A DNA stretch of 64,000 nucleotides. It comes from Actinacidiphila acididurans (lineage in GTDB: Bacteria; Actinomycetota; Actinomycetes; Streptomycetales; Streptomycetaceae). Below, piece after piece: positions 15,810 through 24,267 of this stretch (positions within the stretch are counted from its first letter, which is position 1; each line of letters opens with the position of its first letter). Position numbers and translations under genes: made by a program. Below the pieces are notes generated by a model, which searched no databases, was not told the DNA's origin, and was given only the letters and a program-made list of their open reading frames with translations. Where the stretch lies: NCBI RefSeq assembly GCF_016918855.1, contig NZ_JADKYB010000009.1, positions 62,001-126,000 of the forward strand, given 5' to 3'.

Positions 15810-17450
15810 TCAGGCGGTGGCGGGGCCGAACCAGCGGGCCAGCGCCTCGCCCAAGCCCCCGGTCGGGTCCTCGCCCAAGCCCCCGGTCGGGTCCTCGGCG
15901 TCGGCGTCGGGGCGTGCGGCCCAGGCGACGTAGCCGTCGGGGCGTACCAGCAGGGCGGCCGTCGGCGCCGCGTCCCCGGCACCGTCCTGCGAACCGTCGC
16001 CTGCGCCCTGGCCGTCGCCCTGGTGGAGGGGCTGGTCGAAGGGGTGGTCGAGGCGGTCCACGGTGACCAGGTCGACGCGGTCGGCCCAGCCGGCCGCGGC
16101 CCGGGCCAGAGCCCCGGAAAGCCCGCCGGAAAGGCCGCCGGAAGGGGCGCTGGTGCCGGTGAGGTCGAGCAGGACCGCGCGGCCGGGGTGGAGCAGGGTG
16201 AAGGCGGTGGTCTTCTCGCCGGCGACGACCAGGTCCCGGTCGGGCAGGCGCCGCCCCAGCAGCGGGTGATCTGCCGCACCGTCGGTGCCGTCCGTGCCGG
16301 TGACGTCGTGGCGGATGTCCAGGCCGGTGACCATGCCGGCCAGGTGGCGCCGTACGGCGGGGGAGATCTCGACCAGTTCGGTGAAGACCTCCCGCAGCGG
16401 GGCGACGTCCTGCCCGCCCAGATACAGCAGGCGCTGGGCGAGGGTGTTGGCCAGGATCCGTGCCCCGACCGGGTGGCGTTCGCTGTGGTAGGTGTCCAGC
16501 AGACCCTGGGGGGCCTGGTCCTTGACGGTCAGGGCGAGTTTCCAGCCGAGGTTGACCGCGTCCTGGACGCCCGCGCTCATGCCCTGCGCGCCGATGGGCA
16601 GGTGGATGTGCGCTGCGTCCCCGGCCAGCAGCACCCGGCCGCTGCGGTAGGTCTCGGCCTGCCGGCTGACGTCGGTGGTGGAGCTGACCCACAGCGGCCG
16701 CGCCCCGGACAGGTCCTCCCCGGACAGGCGCTCAAAGGCCTCGCGGACCTCCTCGAACGTGATCGGGGAGCCGGCCGGGCGCAGCGGGGCGGCGGCGTCG
16801 AAGTAGATGATGCGGGCGCGGTCCGGGCCGATCGGGATGACCATCACCATCCCGCCGGGCACCGGCTCGCCGCTGAACCGCGGCCGCAGCCGCACCCCCT
16901 CGACGTCGGCGAACCGCAGCTCGATGGCCGGCTCGGTGCCCGGGAACGCGATCCCGGCGAGCTTGCGCACCGCGCTGCGGGCGCCGTCGCAGCCCACCAC
17001 GTACCGGGCCCTCAGCTCCGTCTCGCCCGCCGGGCCGCCCGCCCGAACGCTCACCCCGTCAGGACCGCTCCGAAGGCCGGTGACCTGAAGGCCGCGCCGT
17101 ATGCGTGCGCCCAGGCCGGCCGCCCAGCCGCCCAGGACGGCTTCGGTGCGCGACTGCGGGATGCCGCGCGCGCCGTAGGAGCCGCCCTCGATGACCTGGT
17201 AGTCCAGCGGCACCCCGCCGAAGTGCCCGGCCGGGATGACCGCGATCTCGCCGAAACGCGCCGTCAGGCCGCGCTGCGCGAATTCCTCGATCGTACGTGC
17301 CGAAAATCCCAGGGCCCGCGAGAACTGCATCGGCTCCGGCAATGTGTCGAGAACCGTCACCGAGACTCCGTTGAGTCTCAATTCCCCCGCGAGCATGAGT
17401 CCGGTGGGACCTGCTCCCACCACCACGACATCCGCGTCAAAGGAGTTCAT
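15810..17450 (-). CDS. FAD-dependent aromatic polyketide monooxygenase (C)
   Basis: A 546-residue class A flavin hydroxylase. GAGPTGLMLAGELRLNG starts near residue 11, the DG motif is GCDGARSAVRKLAG, and GDAAHIHLPIGAQGMSAGVQ binds FAD. The C-terminal domain ends LLVRPDGYVAWAARP...ALARWFGP. A 24-bp in-frame duplication gives EDPTGGLG twice near the end. Sequence is closest by eye to the paralogue at 22486-24201 (shared GGSYGARGIPQS / GGSYGAKGVPQS and MVTGLDIR). It starts at ATG 17450 with an AGAGG ribosome site and is divergent from the SnoaL-like gene. It is likely one of the ring hydroxylases. Confidence 0.9.
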   Translation of the reverse strand: MNSFDADVVVVGAGPTGLMLAGELRLNGVSVTVLDTLPEPMQFSRALGFSARTIEEFAQRGLTARFGEIAVIPAGHFGGVPLDYQVIEGGSYGARGIPQSRTEAVLGGWAAGLGARIRRGLQVTGLRSGPDGVSVRAGGPAGETELRARYVVGCDGARSAVRKLAGIAFPGTEPAIELRFADVEGVRLRPRFSGEPVPGGMVMVIPIGPDRARIIYFDAAAPLRPAGSPITFEEVREAFERLSGEDLSGARPLWVSSTTDVSRQAETYRSGRVLLAGDAAHIHLPIGAQGMSAGVQDAVNLGWKLALTVKDQAPQGLLDTYHSERHPVGARILANTLAQRLLYLGGQDVAPLREVFTELVEISPAVRRHLAGMVTGLDIRHDVTGTDGTDGAADHPLLGRRLPDRDLVVAGEKTTAFTLLHPGRAVLLDLTGTSAPSGGLSGGLSGALARAAAGWADRVDLVTVDRLDHPFDQPLHQGDGQGAGDGSQDGAGDAAPTAALLVRPDGYVAWAARPDADAEDPTGGLGEDPTGGLGEALARWFGPATA

Positions 17451-17619
17451 CTGCCCCTCTTCTCGCCTGCGTCCAGCCAGTATTGCCACCGCCGGCCGGG
17501 GCCGTAAATAGCGTTCGGTACAGGGTTTCGACGGGTAATGCCAGAGCCTTCGCGGGCACGTCAGACATTCGACAGACGCCCTTGCCGCACCCCGTGCCCC
17601 AGGCAGCATCCTGGGCGGC
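17451..17619. promoter_or_regulatory. Divergent promoter region with 11-bp-spaced repeats
   Basis: The 169 bases serve two divergent tailoring genes. CAGAC occurs at 17562-17566 and again at 17573-17577, exactly 11 bases apart, each within a longer near-repeat with TTCGA between them. Direct repeats spaced by 11 bases are the usual binding pattern of SARP activators, three of which are encoded nearby. Confidence 0.45.
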
Positions 17620-18171
17620 ATGACCTTCACCCGGACACCCGAAGAATCACCCGCGCACAGCACCCGGGAAGCAACGGAAACACAGACGCAAACCCCGGAA
17701 ACGGCAACGGAAACCGCGGCGGAACCTGTGGCGGAATCAGTGATGGTTGCGCGTGCCCTCGTGGCGGGGCTGCTCGACCGGTATTTCGTCACGCTGGACG
17801 ACGAGGAACTCGACGACGCGTGGGCGGCGGGCCTGTTCACGCCGGAGGCGGTCGTGGCGTTCCCGATCAGCCGGCACGAGGGCCTTGCGGGCATGGCCGC
17901 CTACCACAGCGGCGCCCTGTCGGCGTTCGCCGCAACCCAGCACCTGGGCTCCCCGGCCGTGGTGGACATCAGCGGCGATCACGCCTGCCTGCGCGCCAAT
18001 TTGATGTCCACCCACGTCCACCACGCCCGCAGCGACACCGGCGCCCCGCAGCTGTTCACCACCGGCACCTTCGTCGACGGCCGGGCGCGCCGTACCCCGG
18101 CCGGATGGCGCCTGTCGGAGCTGGTCTTCCGCCTGGTGTGGGCCAACGGCAGCCCCCAACGCGCGAACTGA
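17620..18171 (+). CDS. SnoaL-like / NTF2-fold protein
   Basis: A 183-residue protein. A poorly conserved 40-residue Thr/Glu-rich N-terminus is followed by an NTF2-like domain (about residues 45-180): LVAGLLDRYFVTLDDEELDDAW, FPISRHEGLAGMAAYH, and LRANLMSTHVHH, typical of SnoaL_4-type proteins. Family members serve as ring cyclases, hydroxylases or dehydratases in aromatic polyketide pathways. No nucleotide or metal motif is visible. It is transcribed away from the FAD monooxygenase at 15810 and ends in a strong hairpin. The N-terminal extension suggests the real start may be the internal ATG near 17742 (VMVARALVAG), but no better ribosome site decides this. Confidence 0.75.
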   Translation: MTFTRTPEESPAHSTREATETQTQTPETATETAAEPVAESVMVARALVAGLLDRYFVTLDDEELDDAWAAGLFTPEAVVAFPISRHEGLAGMAAYHSGALSAFAATQHLGSPAVVDISGDHACLRANLMSTHVHHARSDTGAPQLFTTGTFVDGRARRTPAGWRLSELVFRLVWANGSPQRAN

Positions 18172-18188
18172 CCCCTGCCCGTACGCCC

Positions 18189-18219
18189 GGGCCGCGCGGG
18201 ACCGTTCCCCGCGCGGCCC
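18189..18219 (+). terminator. Terminator hairpin
   Basis: Perfect 12-bp arms 18189-18200 and 18208-18219 with a 7-base loop, 17 bases after the SnoaL-like stop. It has no U-tract, as is common in streptomycetes. A CCGCACCCG tandem repeat follows at about 18225-18262. Confidence 0.75.
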
Positions 18220-18294
18220 ATTGCCGCACCCGCCGCACCCGCCGCACCCGCCGCACCCGCCGCAACGCAGCCGGCGCGGTGAGGTGTTCGGGGG

Positions 18295-18714
18295 TCAGGT
18301 GTTCAGGCTCAGGACGCGGTCCACGGCGATCTCGATGAGGACGCGGCCGGGGCGGTTGGGGGGCGCGGACCAGTAGCGGCGGGTGTAGCGGGTGACGCCC
18401 TCGTCGATGCGCTGCGGGTCCTGCACCACCTGGGCGGTGCCTTCCAGCGTCGCCCAGGCGAAGCCGTCGACCTGGCACAGCGCGGCCCGGGTGCCGGGGG
18501 CGGCCAGCAGGTTGCGGGCCTTGCGGGAGGAGAGCACCGTCAGCACCCGCGCCAGGCCGGCCTGCGCGTCCCAGGTGAACCGCACCGGCGCCACGTGGGG
18601 CGATCCGTCCGGCCGCAGCGTGGTCAACGCGGCCACGTACCGGGCGTCGTTCAAGAACGCCTCGAGCGACGCGGACACCGGTACGGGAGCCGGGGGCGGC
18701 GGGGGCAGCGACAT
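18295..18714 (-). CDS. PPOX-class F420-dependent oxidoreductase
   Basis: A 139-residue split-barrel protein of the pyridoxamine-phosphate-oxidase superfamily, in the group that mostly binds F420 or FMN. Visible are FLNDARYVAALTTLRPDGSPHVAPVRFTWD (first strands), SSRKARNLLAAPGTRAALCQVDGFAWATLEG and the C-terminal IEIAVDRVLSLNT. Such enzymes reduce C=C or C=N bonds in several aromatic polyketide and other pathways. It is leftward and follows the small FAD monooxygenase gene (18868) by 153 bases. A role in the pathway is suggested by location only. Confidence 0.8.
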   Translation of the reverse strand: MSLPPPPPAPVPVSASLEAFLNDARYVAALTTLRPDGSPHVAPVRFTWDAQAGLARVLTVLSSRKARNLLAAPGTRAALCQVDGFAWATLEGTAQVVQDPQRIDEGVTRYTRRYWSAPPNRPGRVLIEIAVDRVLSLNT

Positions 18715-18867
18715 CGTGGGCGCATTCCTTACGTGTCAGCGTGTGCCGGAACGTACAGCAGCAGCGTGCATCAGCACCGTGCAGCAGCAATGTGGAACAG
18801 CAGCGTGGAGCAGCAGTGTGCGTCGGGCCCGCGGGCCGGGTGTGGTGACGTGTACCAGGTCCGCGGG

Positions 18868-20097
18868 TCAGGCGTGGACCGTATCGGGGGCCGTGGCCGC
18901 GGTGACGGCCGTGACGGTGGTGTCCCAGTCGATGCGGTAGCCGAACTGCCAGGCCATCTTCTCGGGTTTGAGCATCTTCATCGCCACCGGGGTCAGCAGG
19001 TCGCGGACCTTGCGGGCCAGCGGGCTGGCCTTGCCGCGGTTGGTGCGGGTGGCCCGGGCGATGATCTTCTCCACGCGTTCGCGGCGCAGCTGCTCGTAGG
19101 CGGCGAACGCCTGGGGGTGGGGCAGGTCCCGCAGGCAGCGGGCCAGTTGGACCGCGGACTCCACCGCCAGTGAGGCGCCCTGTCCGGAACTGGGGGAGGC
19201 GGCGTGGACGGCGTCGCCGACCAGCACCATGCGGCCGCGGCTCCAGGTCGGCACGGTCGGGATGGTCTCCAGCGGGCCGGTGATCAGCAGGTCGGCCGGA
19301 TCGGTGCGCTCCAGCATGCCCAGCGCCGGGGAACGGTCGTCGGCGAACGCCTCGCGCAGCACCGGCAGCCAGTTCCCGTTGCCCACCGCCCGGGCCTCGG
19401 CCACGGTCATCGCGGTGCGGTGGGGCAGGTTGGCGAACCATCCGCCGGAGCCGTCGGGGTGCACCAGGTGCCCGAAGGAGGCGCGTTTGCCGTACGTGAC
19501 GTGCAGCCGGCCCTCGGTGGAGGGCAGGCCGGTCGCGGCCAGCGGCGCGGCGAAGCCCAGCAGCCCGGCGTAGTGCGGGCGCGGCGCGGCCGGATCGATG
19601 AGGCCGCGGACGCTCGAGCGGATCCCGTCGGTGCCGATCAGTACGTCCGCGAACGCCTCGCTGCCGTCGGCGAACCGCGCCCGTACCCCGTCGGCCTCCT
19701 CCTGCGCGGCCACCAGACGCCTGCCGTGCACGGTGGTGATGCCGCGGCGGGCGGCCTCCTCGTGCAGCACCCGGTACAGGTCGCCGCGCCACACGAACTG
19801 CGCGGCCGGCAGGTCCGCCGGGCCGGACAGGGCACCGAGCACCCTGCCGTTCCAGGTGTGCAGGACGGTGCCCTTCATCGGGGTGCCGACCGCGCGCACC
19901 ACGTCGGCCGCGCCGATCGCCTCCAGCGCGTTCACGCCGTTGGGGGCCAGGCTCAGCCCGCCCCCGATGCCGTCGGCCGTCACGTCGTACGCCTCGAACA
20001 CGGTGGCCTGGATGCCGGCCCGGCGCAGCGCCATCGCCACGACCGGGCCGGCGATGCCGCCGCCGATGACCAGGGCGGTACGGGTTGGGGAGGTCAT
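18868..20097 (-). CDS. FAD-dependent monooxygenase (TetX / salicylate hydroxylase type)
   Basis: A 409-residue flavoprotein of the smaller class A type without the C-terminal thioredoxin-like domain. GGGIAGPVVAMALRRAG at the N-terminus binds FAD ADP, LIGTDGIRSSVR is the DG motif and GDAVHAASPSSGQGASLAVE the ribityl motif. It differs clearly from the five 500+-residue oxygenases of the cluster. Likely hydroxylates or oxidatively decarboxylates an aromatic intermediate. ATG at 20097 is followed by a standard N-terminus, and the gene may form an operon with the PPOX gene downstream. Confidence 0.88.
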   Translation of the reverse strand: MTSPTRTALVIGGGIAGPVVAMALRRAGIQATVFEAYDVTADGIGGGLSLAPNGVNALEAIGAADVVRAVGTPMKGTVLHTWNGRVLGALSGPADLPAAQFVWRGDLYRVLHEEAARRGITTVHGRRLVAAQEEADGVRARFADGSEAFADVLIGTDGIRSSVRGLIDPAAPRPHYAGLLGFAAPLAATGLPSTEGRLHVTYGKRASFGHLVHPDGSGGWFANLPHRTAMTVAEARAVGNGNWLPVLREAFADDRSPALGMLERTDPADLLITGPLETIPTVPTWSRGRMVLVGDAVHAASPSSGQGASLAVESAVQLARCLRDLPHPQAFAAYEQLRRERVEKIIARATRTNRGKASPLARKVRDLLTPVAMKMLKPEKMAWQFGYRIDWDTTVTAVTAATAPDTVHA

Positions 20098-20828
20098 AAC
20101 TCCTGCCTTCGCCGGTAGCGGACTTGACCGCCGGACCGCCCGGATACGGCCGGGCCGGCACGAAAACCTCGGGAAGCTCTGGGAACGGCTGGAAGGGCCG
20201 GACCGCTGGGAGGGGCCGGGGGCCGTCAGGGCCCGGTGGCCGCGCCGTACGGGCGCCGGGCCGGCAAGGGGCCCGTCCGCCGCGGGGTACGGCCGGCTCC
20301 GGTGAGACTAGGCGGGCCCGCAGCGGGCCGACAACCGATCACCGCCCCGGCCTGAACACCCCACCCGCACCTCGCCCGCACCCCTCTCGCGCCCGGCCCG
20401 CGGCCCGGGGTCGGCGGTGTGCGACTGCTGCCTGGCCGCACTTGCACATCCGCCCCCCGGGCGGGCCGGGAAAACGCCGGAATTCCCTCTGGAACACGCC
20501 GGATCCGGGCAGCGGGGTGTCCGTCCGGGCCCGCCCGGGCGGTGTTGACACCCGCTCGAATCGGCGGGTACTTTCAGGTGGAATTATCCCGGTGCCGTGC
20601 TGTCGTACGGCTTTCCCCGACCAGAATTCCCGGCGATTCCGGAGTCCGGAACGTTTCCCGGTTTCCCGGTGTTCCGGGGCCGGCCGTCCCTCCCGCCGGC
20701 TCCCGCACCAGTTCCTGCACCAGTTCTGCACCGGTTCCGCGCCTGTTTCCCGCCCGCCGTATCGCGTGCCCTCTTTCCCGAAAAAAGGGGGCGTGACGCA
20801 ATCACTGACATGCGAACAGGAGAGTGTG
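20098..20828. other. Divergent intergenic region with long leader
   Basis: About 730 bases between the small FAD monooxygenase and the alpha/beta hydrolase. The hydrolase promoter candidate is at 20545-20574, leaving a leader of about 240 bases that contains CCGGTTTCCCGGTGTTCCGG-like and GCACCAGTTCC-type short repeats. No gene is supported. Confidence 0.5.
20545..20574 (+). promoter_or_regulatory. Candidate promoter with operator-like spacer
   Basis: TTGACA (20545-20550) and TACTTT (20569-20574) are separated by 18 bases. The spacer holds an inverted repeat, ACCCGC-N8-GCGGGT, overlapping both hexamer edges, which looks like a repressor or activator site. Confidence 0.55.
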
Positions 20829-21605
20829 ATGCGCAAGGTCGTTTCCCGGGACGGCACGACGATCGCTTACGAGAAGGCCGGTGACGGTCCGCCGGTCGTG
20901 CTGCTCGGCGGCGGATTCCGCGATCACACGGTGTTCACCTGGCTGGTGCCGCACATGACGCAGTCCTGCACGACCTACATCTACGACCGGCGCGGGCGCG
21001 GGGAGAGCGGGGACGCCCCGCAGTACGCGATCGAGCGGGAGGTCGAGGACATCGAGGCGCTGATCGCGCAGGCCGGCGGCGAGGCCGCGGTCTTCGGCGG
21101 GTCCAGCGGCGCGATCCTGGCGCTGGAGGCGGCGATGGCGGGGGTGAAGATGAGCAAGCTGGCGCTGCTGGAGCCGCCGTACCGGATGCCGGGCTTCCGC
21201 CGCCCGCCCGCGGACTTCCCCGTCCGCCTGCAGGCCCTGCTGGACCAGGACAAGCGCGGTGAGGCCGCGCAGTACTTCCTGGCCGAGCTCGTGGGCTTCT
21301 CCCAGGAGGAGATCGACGAGTGGCGGGCCAGTCCCATGTGGGCGTCCAACGAGGCCATGGCGCACACCCTGGTCTACGACACGGTCCTGTGCGGCGACGG
21401 GCGGCTGCCGGTGGAACGGCTTGCCCGTACCGACGTGGAGACCCTGGTCGTCTACAGCGACCACACCGGTGACTGGCTGTCGGCCGCCGCGAAGGCCACC
21501 GCGGCGGCGCTGCCGAACGGCCGGGGCGTGGAACTGCCCGGGGTGTGGCACAAGGTGCCCCCGGAGGTGCTCGGCCCGGCCCTGGTGGAGTTCTTCACCG
21601 CCTGA
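20829..21605 (+). CDS. Alpha/beta hydrolase
   Basis: A 258-residue alpha/beta-hydrolase-fold enzyme. The oxyanion segment is LLGGGFRDH, the nucleophile elbow is GGSSG (Ser about residue 92), and the terminal catalytic His is in GVWHKVPPE. The YIYDRRGRGES stretch is typical of the family. The substrate may be an ester, lactone or C-C bond of an intermediate. AGGAG lies upstream of the ATG at 20829. It converges with the SDR at 21755 across a perfect terminator. Its own promoter region is long and appears regulated. Confidence 0.85.
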   Translation: MRKVVSRDGTTIAYEKAGDGPPVVLLGGGFRDHTVFTWLVPHMTQSCTTYIYDRRGRGESGDAPQYAIEREVEDIEALIAQAGGEAAVFGGSSGAILALEAAMAGVKMSKLALLEPPYRMPGFRRPPADFPVRLQALLDQDKRGEAAQYFLAELVGFSQEEIDEWRASPMWASNEAMAHTLVYDTVLCGDGRLPVERLARTDVETLVVYSDHTGDWLSAAAKATAAALPNGRGVELPGVWHKVPPEVLGPALVEFFTA

Positions 21606-21676
21606 ACCGGCCGCGGCCCCGCACCACACGGGCGCGAGACACCTGCGAGACGCACGTACGCCAGACACGTACGGGA

Positions 21677-21726
21677 AAAGGGGGGGGCGGGGACGCCGGG
21701 TGACCGGGCGTCCCCGCCCCCCCTTT
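21677..21726. terminator. Bidirectional rho-independent terminator
   Basis: A roughly 20-bp GC-rich stem (arms about 21677-21697 and 21707-21726) flanked by A3 and T3, so it can serve both converging genes. One extra G in the left arm is bulged. Confidence 0.85.
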
Positions 21727-21754
21727 GGTGTGTTGCTCGGGGCGGGGCAGGGGG

Positions 21755-22489
21755 TTACCAGGGGACGGGGCCGTTCTCGTCCTGGTTGGTGCCGGTGGGG
21801 CCGTCGGGGCCGAGGGTGGCCAGGCGCACCGCGATGCGGGCGCCCTGGGCGGCGGTTCGGGTGCCGCGGTGGCCGTTGAGGTCGGTGGCGGTGTAGCCGG
21901 GGTTGGCGGAGTTGACCTTGATGGCGGTGCCGCGCAGTTCCTTGGCGTAGGCCAGGGTCAGGAAGTTCAGGGCGGTCTTGGAGGACTGGTAGGTGACCTG
22001 GTTGTAGTCGGCGAAGCCGCCGTCGGGGTCGGCGTTCAGGGCCAGGGAGCCGGCGGCGCTGGAGAGGTTGACGATGCGGGCTGCGGGCGAGCGGCGCAGC
22101 AGGGGCAGCATGGCGTTGGTGACGGCCAGGACGCCGTGGACGTTGGTGTCGTACACGGCGCTCAGGTCGCCGGGGGTGGCCCCGCTGGGTGGGCCGAAGA
22201 AACCGCCGGTGACGCCGGCGTTGTTGACCAGGACGTCCAGCCGGCCGAAGCGGCCGTCGATGTCCTTGGCCGCGGCGGTGATCGTGGCCTGGTCGGTGAC
22301 GTCCAGGAGCAGCGGCACCGCGGTGATGCCGGCCGCGGCAAGGTCGCCGGCCGCCGCCCGGCCGCGCCCGGCGTCGCGGCAGCCGAGGACCACCACGGCG
22401 CCCAGCGTGCCGAGTTGGCGGGCGATCTCCAGGCCCAGGCCCTTGTTGGCGCCGGTGATCAGGGCGATCCGTTGCCCGGACATGCTCAT
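21755..22489 (-). CDS. Short-chain dehydrogenase/reductase
   Basis: A 244-residue classical SDR (carbonyl-reductase-like). TGANKGLG binds NAD(P), NNAG follows, the catalytic Ser is in IVNLSSAAGSLA, and Tyr/Lys are in YQSSK. The segment GGFADYNQVTYQSSKTALN suggests relation to plant/bacterial carbonyl reductases. The ATG at 22489 overlaps the FAD monooxygenase stop (22486) by 4 bases, so it is the last gene of a coupled operon with the CreE-like and CreD-like genes. It probably reduces a ketone or quinone of the polyketide. Confidence 0.9.
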   Translation of the reverse strand: MSMSGQRIALITGANKGLGLEIARQLGTLGAVVVLGCRDAGRGRAAAGDLAAAGITAVPLLLDVTDQATITAAAKDIDGRFGRLDVLVNNAGVTGGFFGPPSGATPGDLSAVYDTNVHGVLAVTNAMLPLLRRSPAARIVNLSSAAGSLALNADPDGGFADYNQVTYQSSKTALNFLTLAYAKELRGTAIKVNSANPGYTATDLNGHRGTRTAAQGARIAVRLATLGPDGPTGTNQDENGPVPW

Positions 22490-24201
22490 TCCTCCCCGTC
22501 CGCGGCGGTCTGGTCCCCGGCGGTCCCGGCTGCCCGGCTCGTGGTGGTGGGGTGGCCGAACCAGCGGGTGAGGGCGGTGGTCAGGCCGTCGGTGGGGTGG
22601 TCCTTGGTGCCGACCCAGGCGATGTAGCCGTCGGGGCGGATCAGGAGGGCTTCGGCGCCGTCGAAGGTGTCGGGCACGCCGGCGGGCAGCGGGGTGGCGC
22701 ACACCGTGTCCACGCGGTCGGCCCAGGGGGCGGCCGCGGTGGCCACGTCGGTGGTGCCGGCCAGGTCCAGGACGACGCCGCGGGCGGTGTGCAGCAGTTC
22801 CGGGGTGCGGCGGCAGGAAAGGGTCCCGGAGTCGTCGACCAGTTCCCGGTCCGGCAGCCGCCGCCCCAGCAGCGGATGGTCATCCTCGACACCCCCACCG
22901 CCGCCCCCATCAGCACTGCCGTTTTCGTCGGTGCCGGTGACGTCGTAGCGGATGTCCAGGCCGGTGACCATGCCGATCAGGTGGCGGCGCACGTCGGGGT
23001 AGGCGGCCAGTTCGGCGAACACCTCGCGCAGGGGCTGCATCTCCGGGCCGCTGATGTACAAGGTGCGCTGGGTGAGGGTGTTGACCAGGACGCGGGCGCC
23101 GACGGGGTGGCGTTCGCTGTGGTAGGTGTCCAGCAGGCCGCGGGGGGCGCGGCCGTGGACTTCGGCGGCCAGTTTCCAGCCGAGGTTGACCGCGTCCTGG
23201 ATGCCGGCGCTCATGCCCTGGCCGCCGATGGGCAGGTGGATGTGGGCGGCGTCGCCGGCCAGCAGGACGCGGCCGCGCCGGTAGGTGTCGGCCTGCCGGG
23301 TGGTGTCGGTGAAGCGGCCGATCCAGCGCGGGGTGCCGCCGCTGATGTCCTCGCCGGTCAGGCGCTGCCAGGCGGCGGCGACTTCCTCGAAGGAGGGCGC
23401 GCCGGTCTCGTCGGGGCGGGGGACCACGCCGCGTTCGTGGTAGGTGACGCGGAAGATGTCCTGGCCCTGCTGGAAGGCCAGCACCAGGCCGCCGGGCACC
23501 CGTTCGCCGTTGGGCCGCGGCCGCACCGTGCAGCCGACGACCTCGGCGAAGGACATCTCCAGGGTCGCGTCGTGTCCGGGGAAGGCGAAGCCGCCCAGCT
23601 TGCGGACCGTGCTGCGGCCGCCGTCGCAGCCCACCAGCCAGCTCGCGCGCAGCCGCCGCACCCCGCCGGGGCCGGCGGCCGTGACCTCCACCGTGTCCTG
23701 GCCGGCGGTGAATCCGGTGACCTGCCAGCCGCGGCGGATGTCGGCGCCCAACTCCCGTGCCCACGCGGTCAGTACCGCAACCGTCAGCGACTGGGGCACC
23801 CCCTTGGCGCCGTAGGAGCCGCCCTCCACCTCGCGGTAGTCCAGCCGGACTCCGCCGAAGTGGCCGATCGGGATGGTCTCGAAGCCGCCGAACCGCGGCA
23901 GCAGCCCGCGCTGGTCGAACACCTCGATGGTGCGGGCGGTGAACCCCAGCGCCCGTGACTGGTCGGTGGGATCGCTCTCCTTTTCCAGGACCACGCACCG
24001 CACCCCGGCCAGCCGCAGCTCTCCGGCGAGCATCACCCCCACCGGCCCGGCGCCCACGATGATCACGTCCGTATCGGTCACGCCACCGGTCACGCCACCG
24101 GTCACGCCATCGGTCACGTCGTCGGGTACGGCGCCGGTAGCGTCATCGGGTACGGGGCCGGTGGTGCCGGTTGCTGTCGGGTGCGTTGCGGTGCCGGTCA
24201 T
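22486..24201 (-). CDS. FAD-dependent aromatic polyketide monooxygenase (D)
   Basis: A 571-residue class A flavin hydroxylase. An N-terminal tail of about 44 residues contains a VTGGVTGGVT-type repeat coded by 12-bp units. Then come GAGPVGVMLAGELRLAG, the DG motif GCDGGRSTVRKLGG and GDAAHIHLPIGGQGMSAGIQ. The C-terminal domain has LLIRPDGYIAWVG and ALTRWFGHP. AGAGG lies 7 bases before the ATG at 24201, preferred over a TTG two codons upstream. It follows the lyase gene by 66 bases and is coupled to the SDR. Being in the same transcript as the nitrous-acid genes, it may prepare the site that receives nitrogen (inference). Confidence 0.9.
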   Translation of the reverse strand: MTGTATHPTATGTTGPVPDDATGAVPDDVTDGVTGGVTGGVTDTDVIIVGAGPVGVMLAGELRLAGVRCVVLEKESDPTDQSRALGFTARTIEVFDQRGLLPRFGGFETIPIGHFGGVRLDYREVEGGSYGAKGVPQSLTVAVLTAWARELGADIRRGWQVTGFTAGQDTVEVTAAGPGGVRRLRASWLVGCDGGRSTVRKLGGFAFPGHDATLEMSFAEVVGCTVRPRPNGERVPGGLVLAFQQGQDIFRVTYHERGVVPRPDETGAPSFEEVAAAWQRLTGEDISGGTPRWIGRFTDTTRQADTYRRGRVLLAGDAAHIHLPIGGQGMSAGIQDAVNLGWKLAAEVHGRAPRGLLDTYHSERHPVGARVLVNTLTQRTLYISGPEMQPLREVFAELAAYPDVRRHLIGMVTGLDIRYDVTGTDENGSADGGGGGGVEDDHPLLGRRLPDRELVDDSGTLSCRRTPELLHTARGVVLDLAGTTDVATAAAPWADRVDTVCATPLPAGVPDTFDGAEALLIRPDGYIAWVGTKDHPTDGLTTALTRWFGHPTTTSRAAGTAGDQTAADGEE

Positions 24202-24267
24202 GGCCAACCTCTCGTACGCGTGCGGACGGATCGGCGCGCAAGGCGCGGGAACAGTGCGGGTGGTGCG

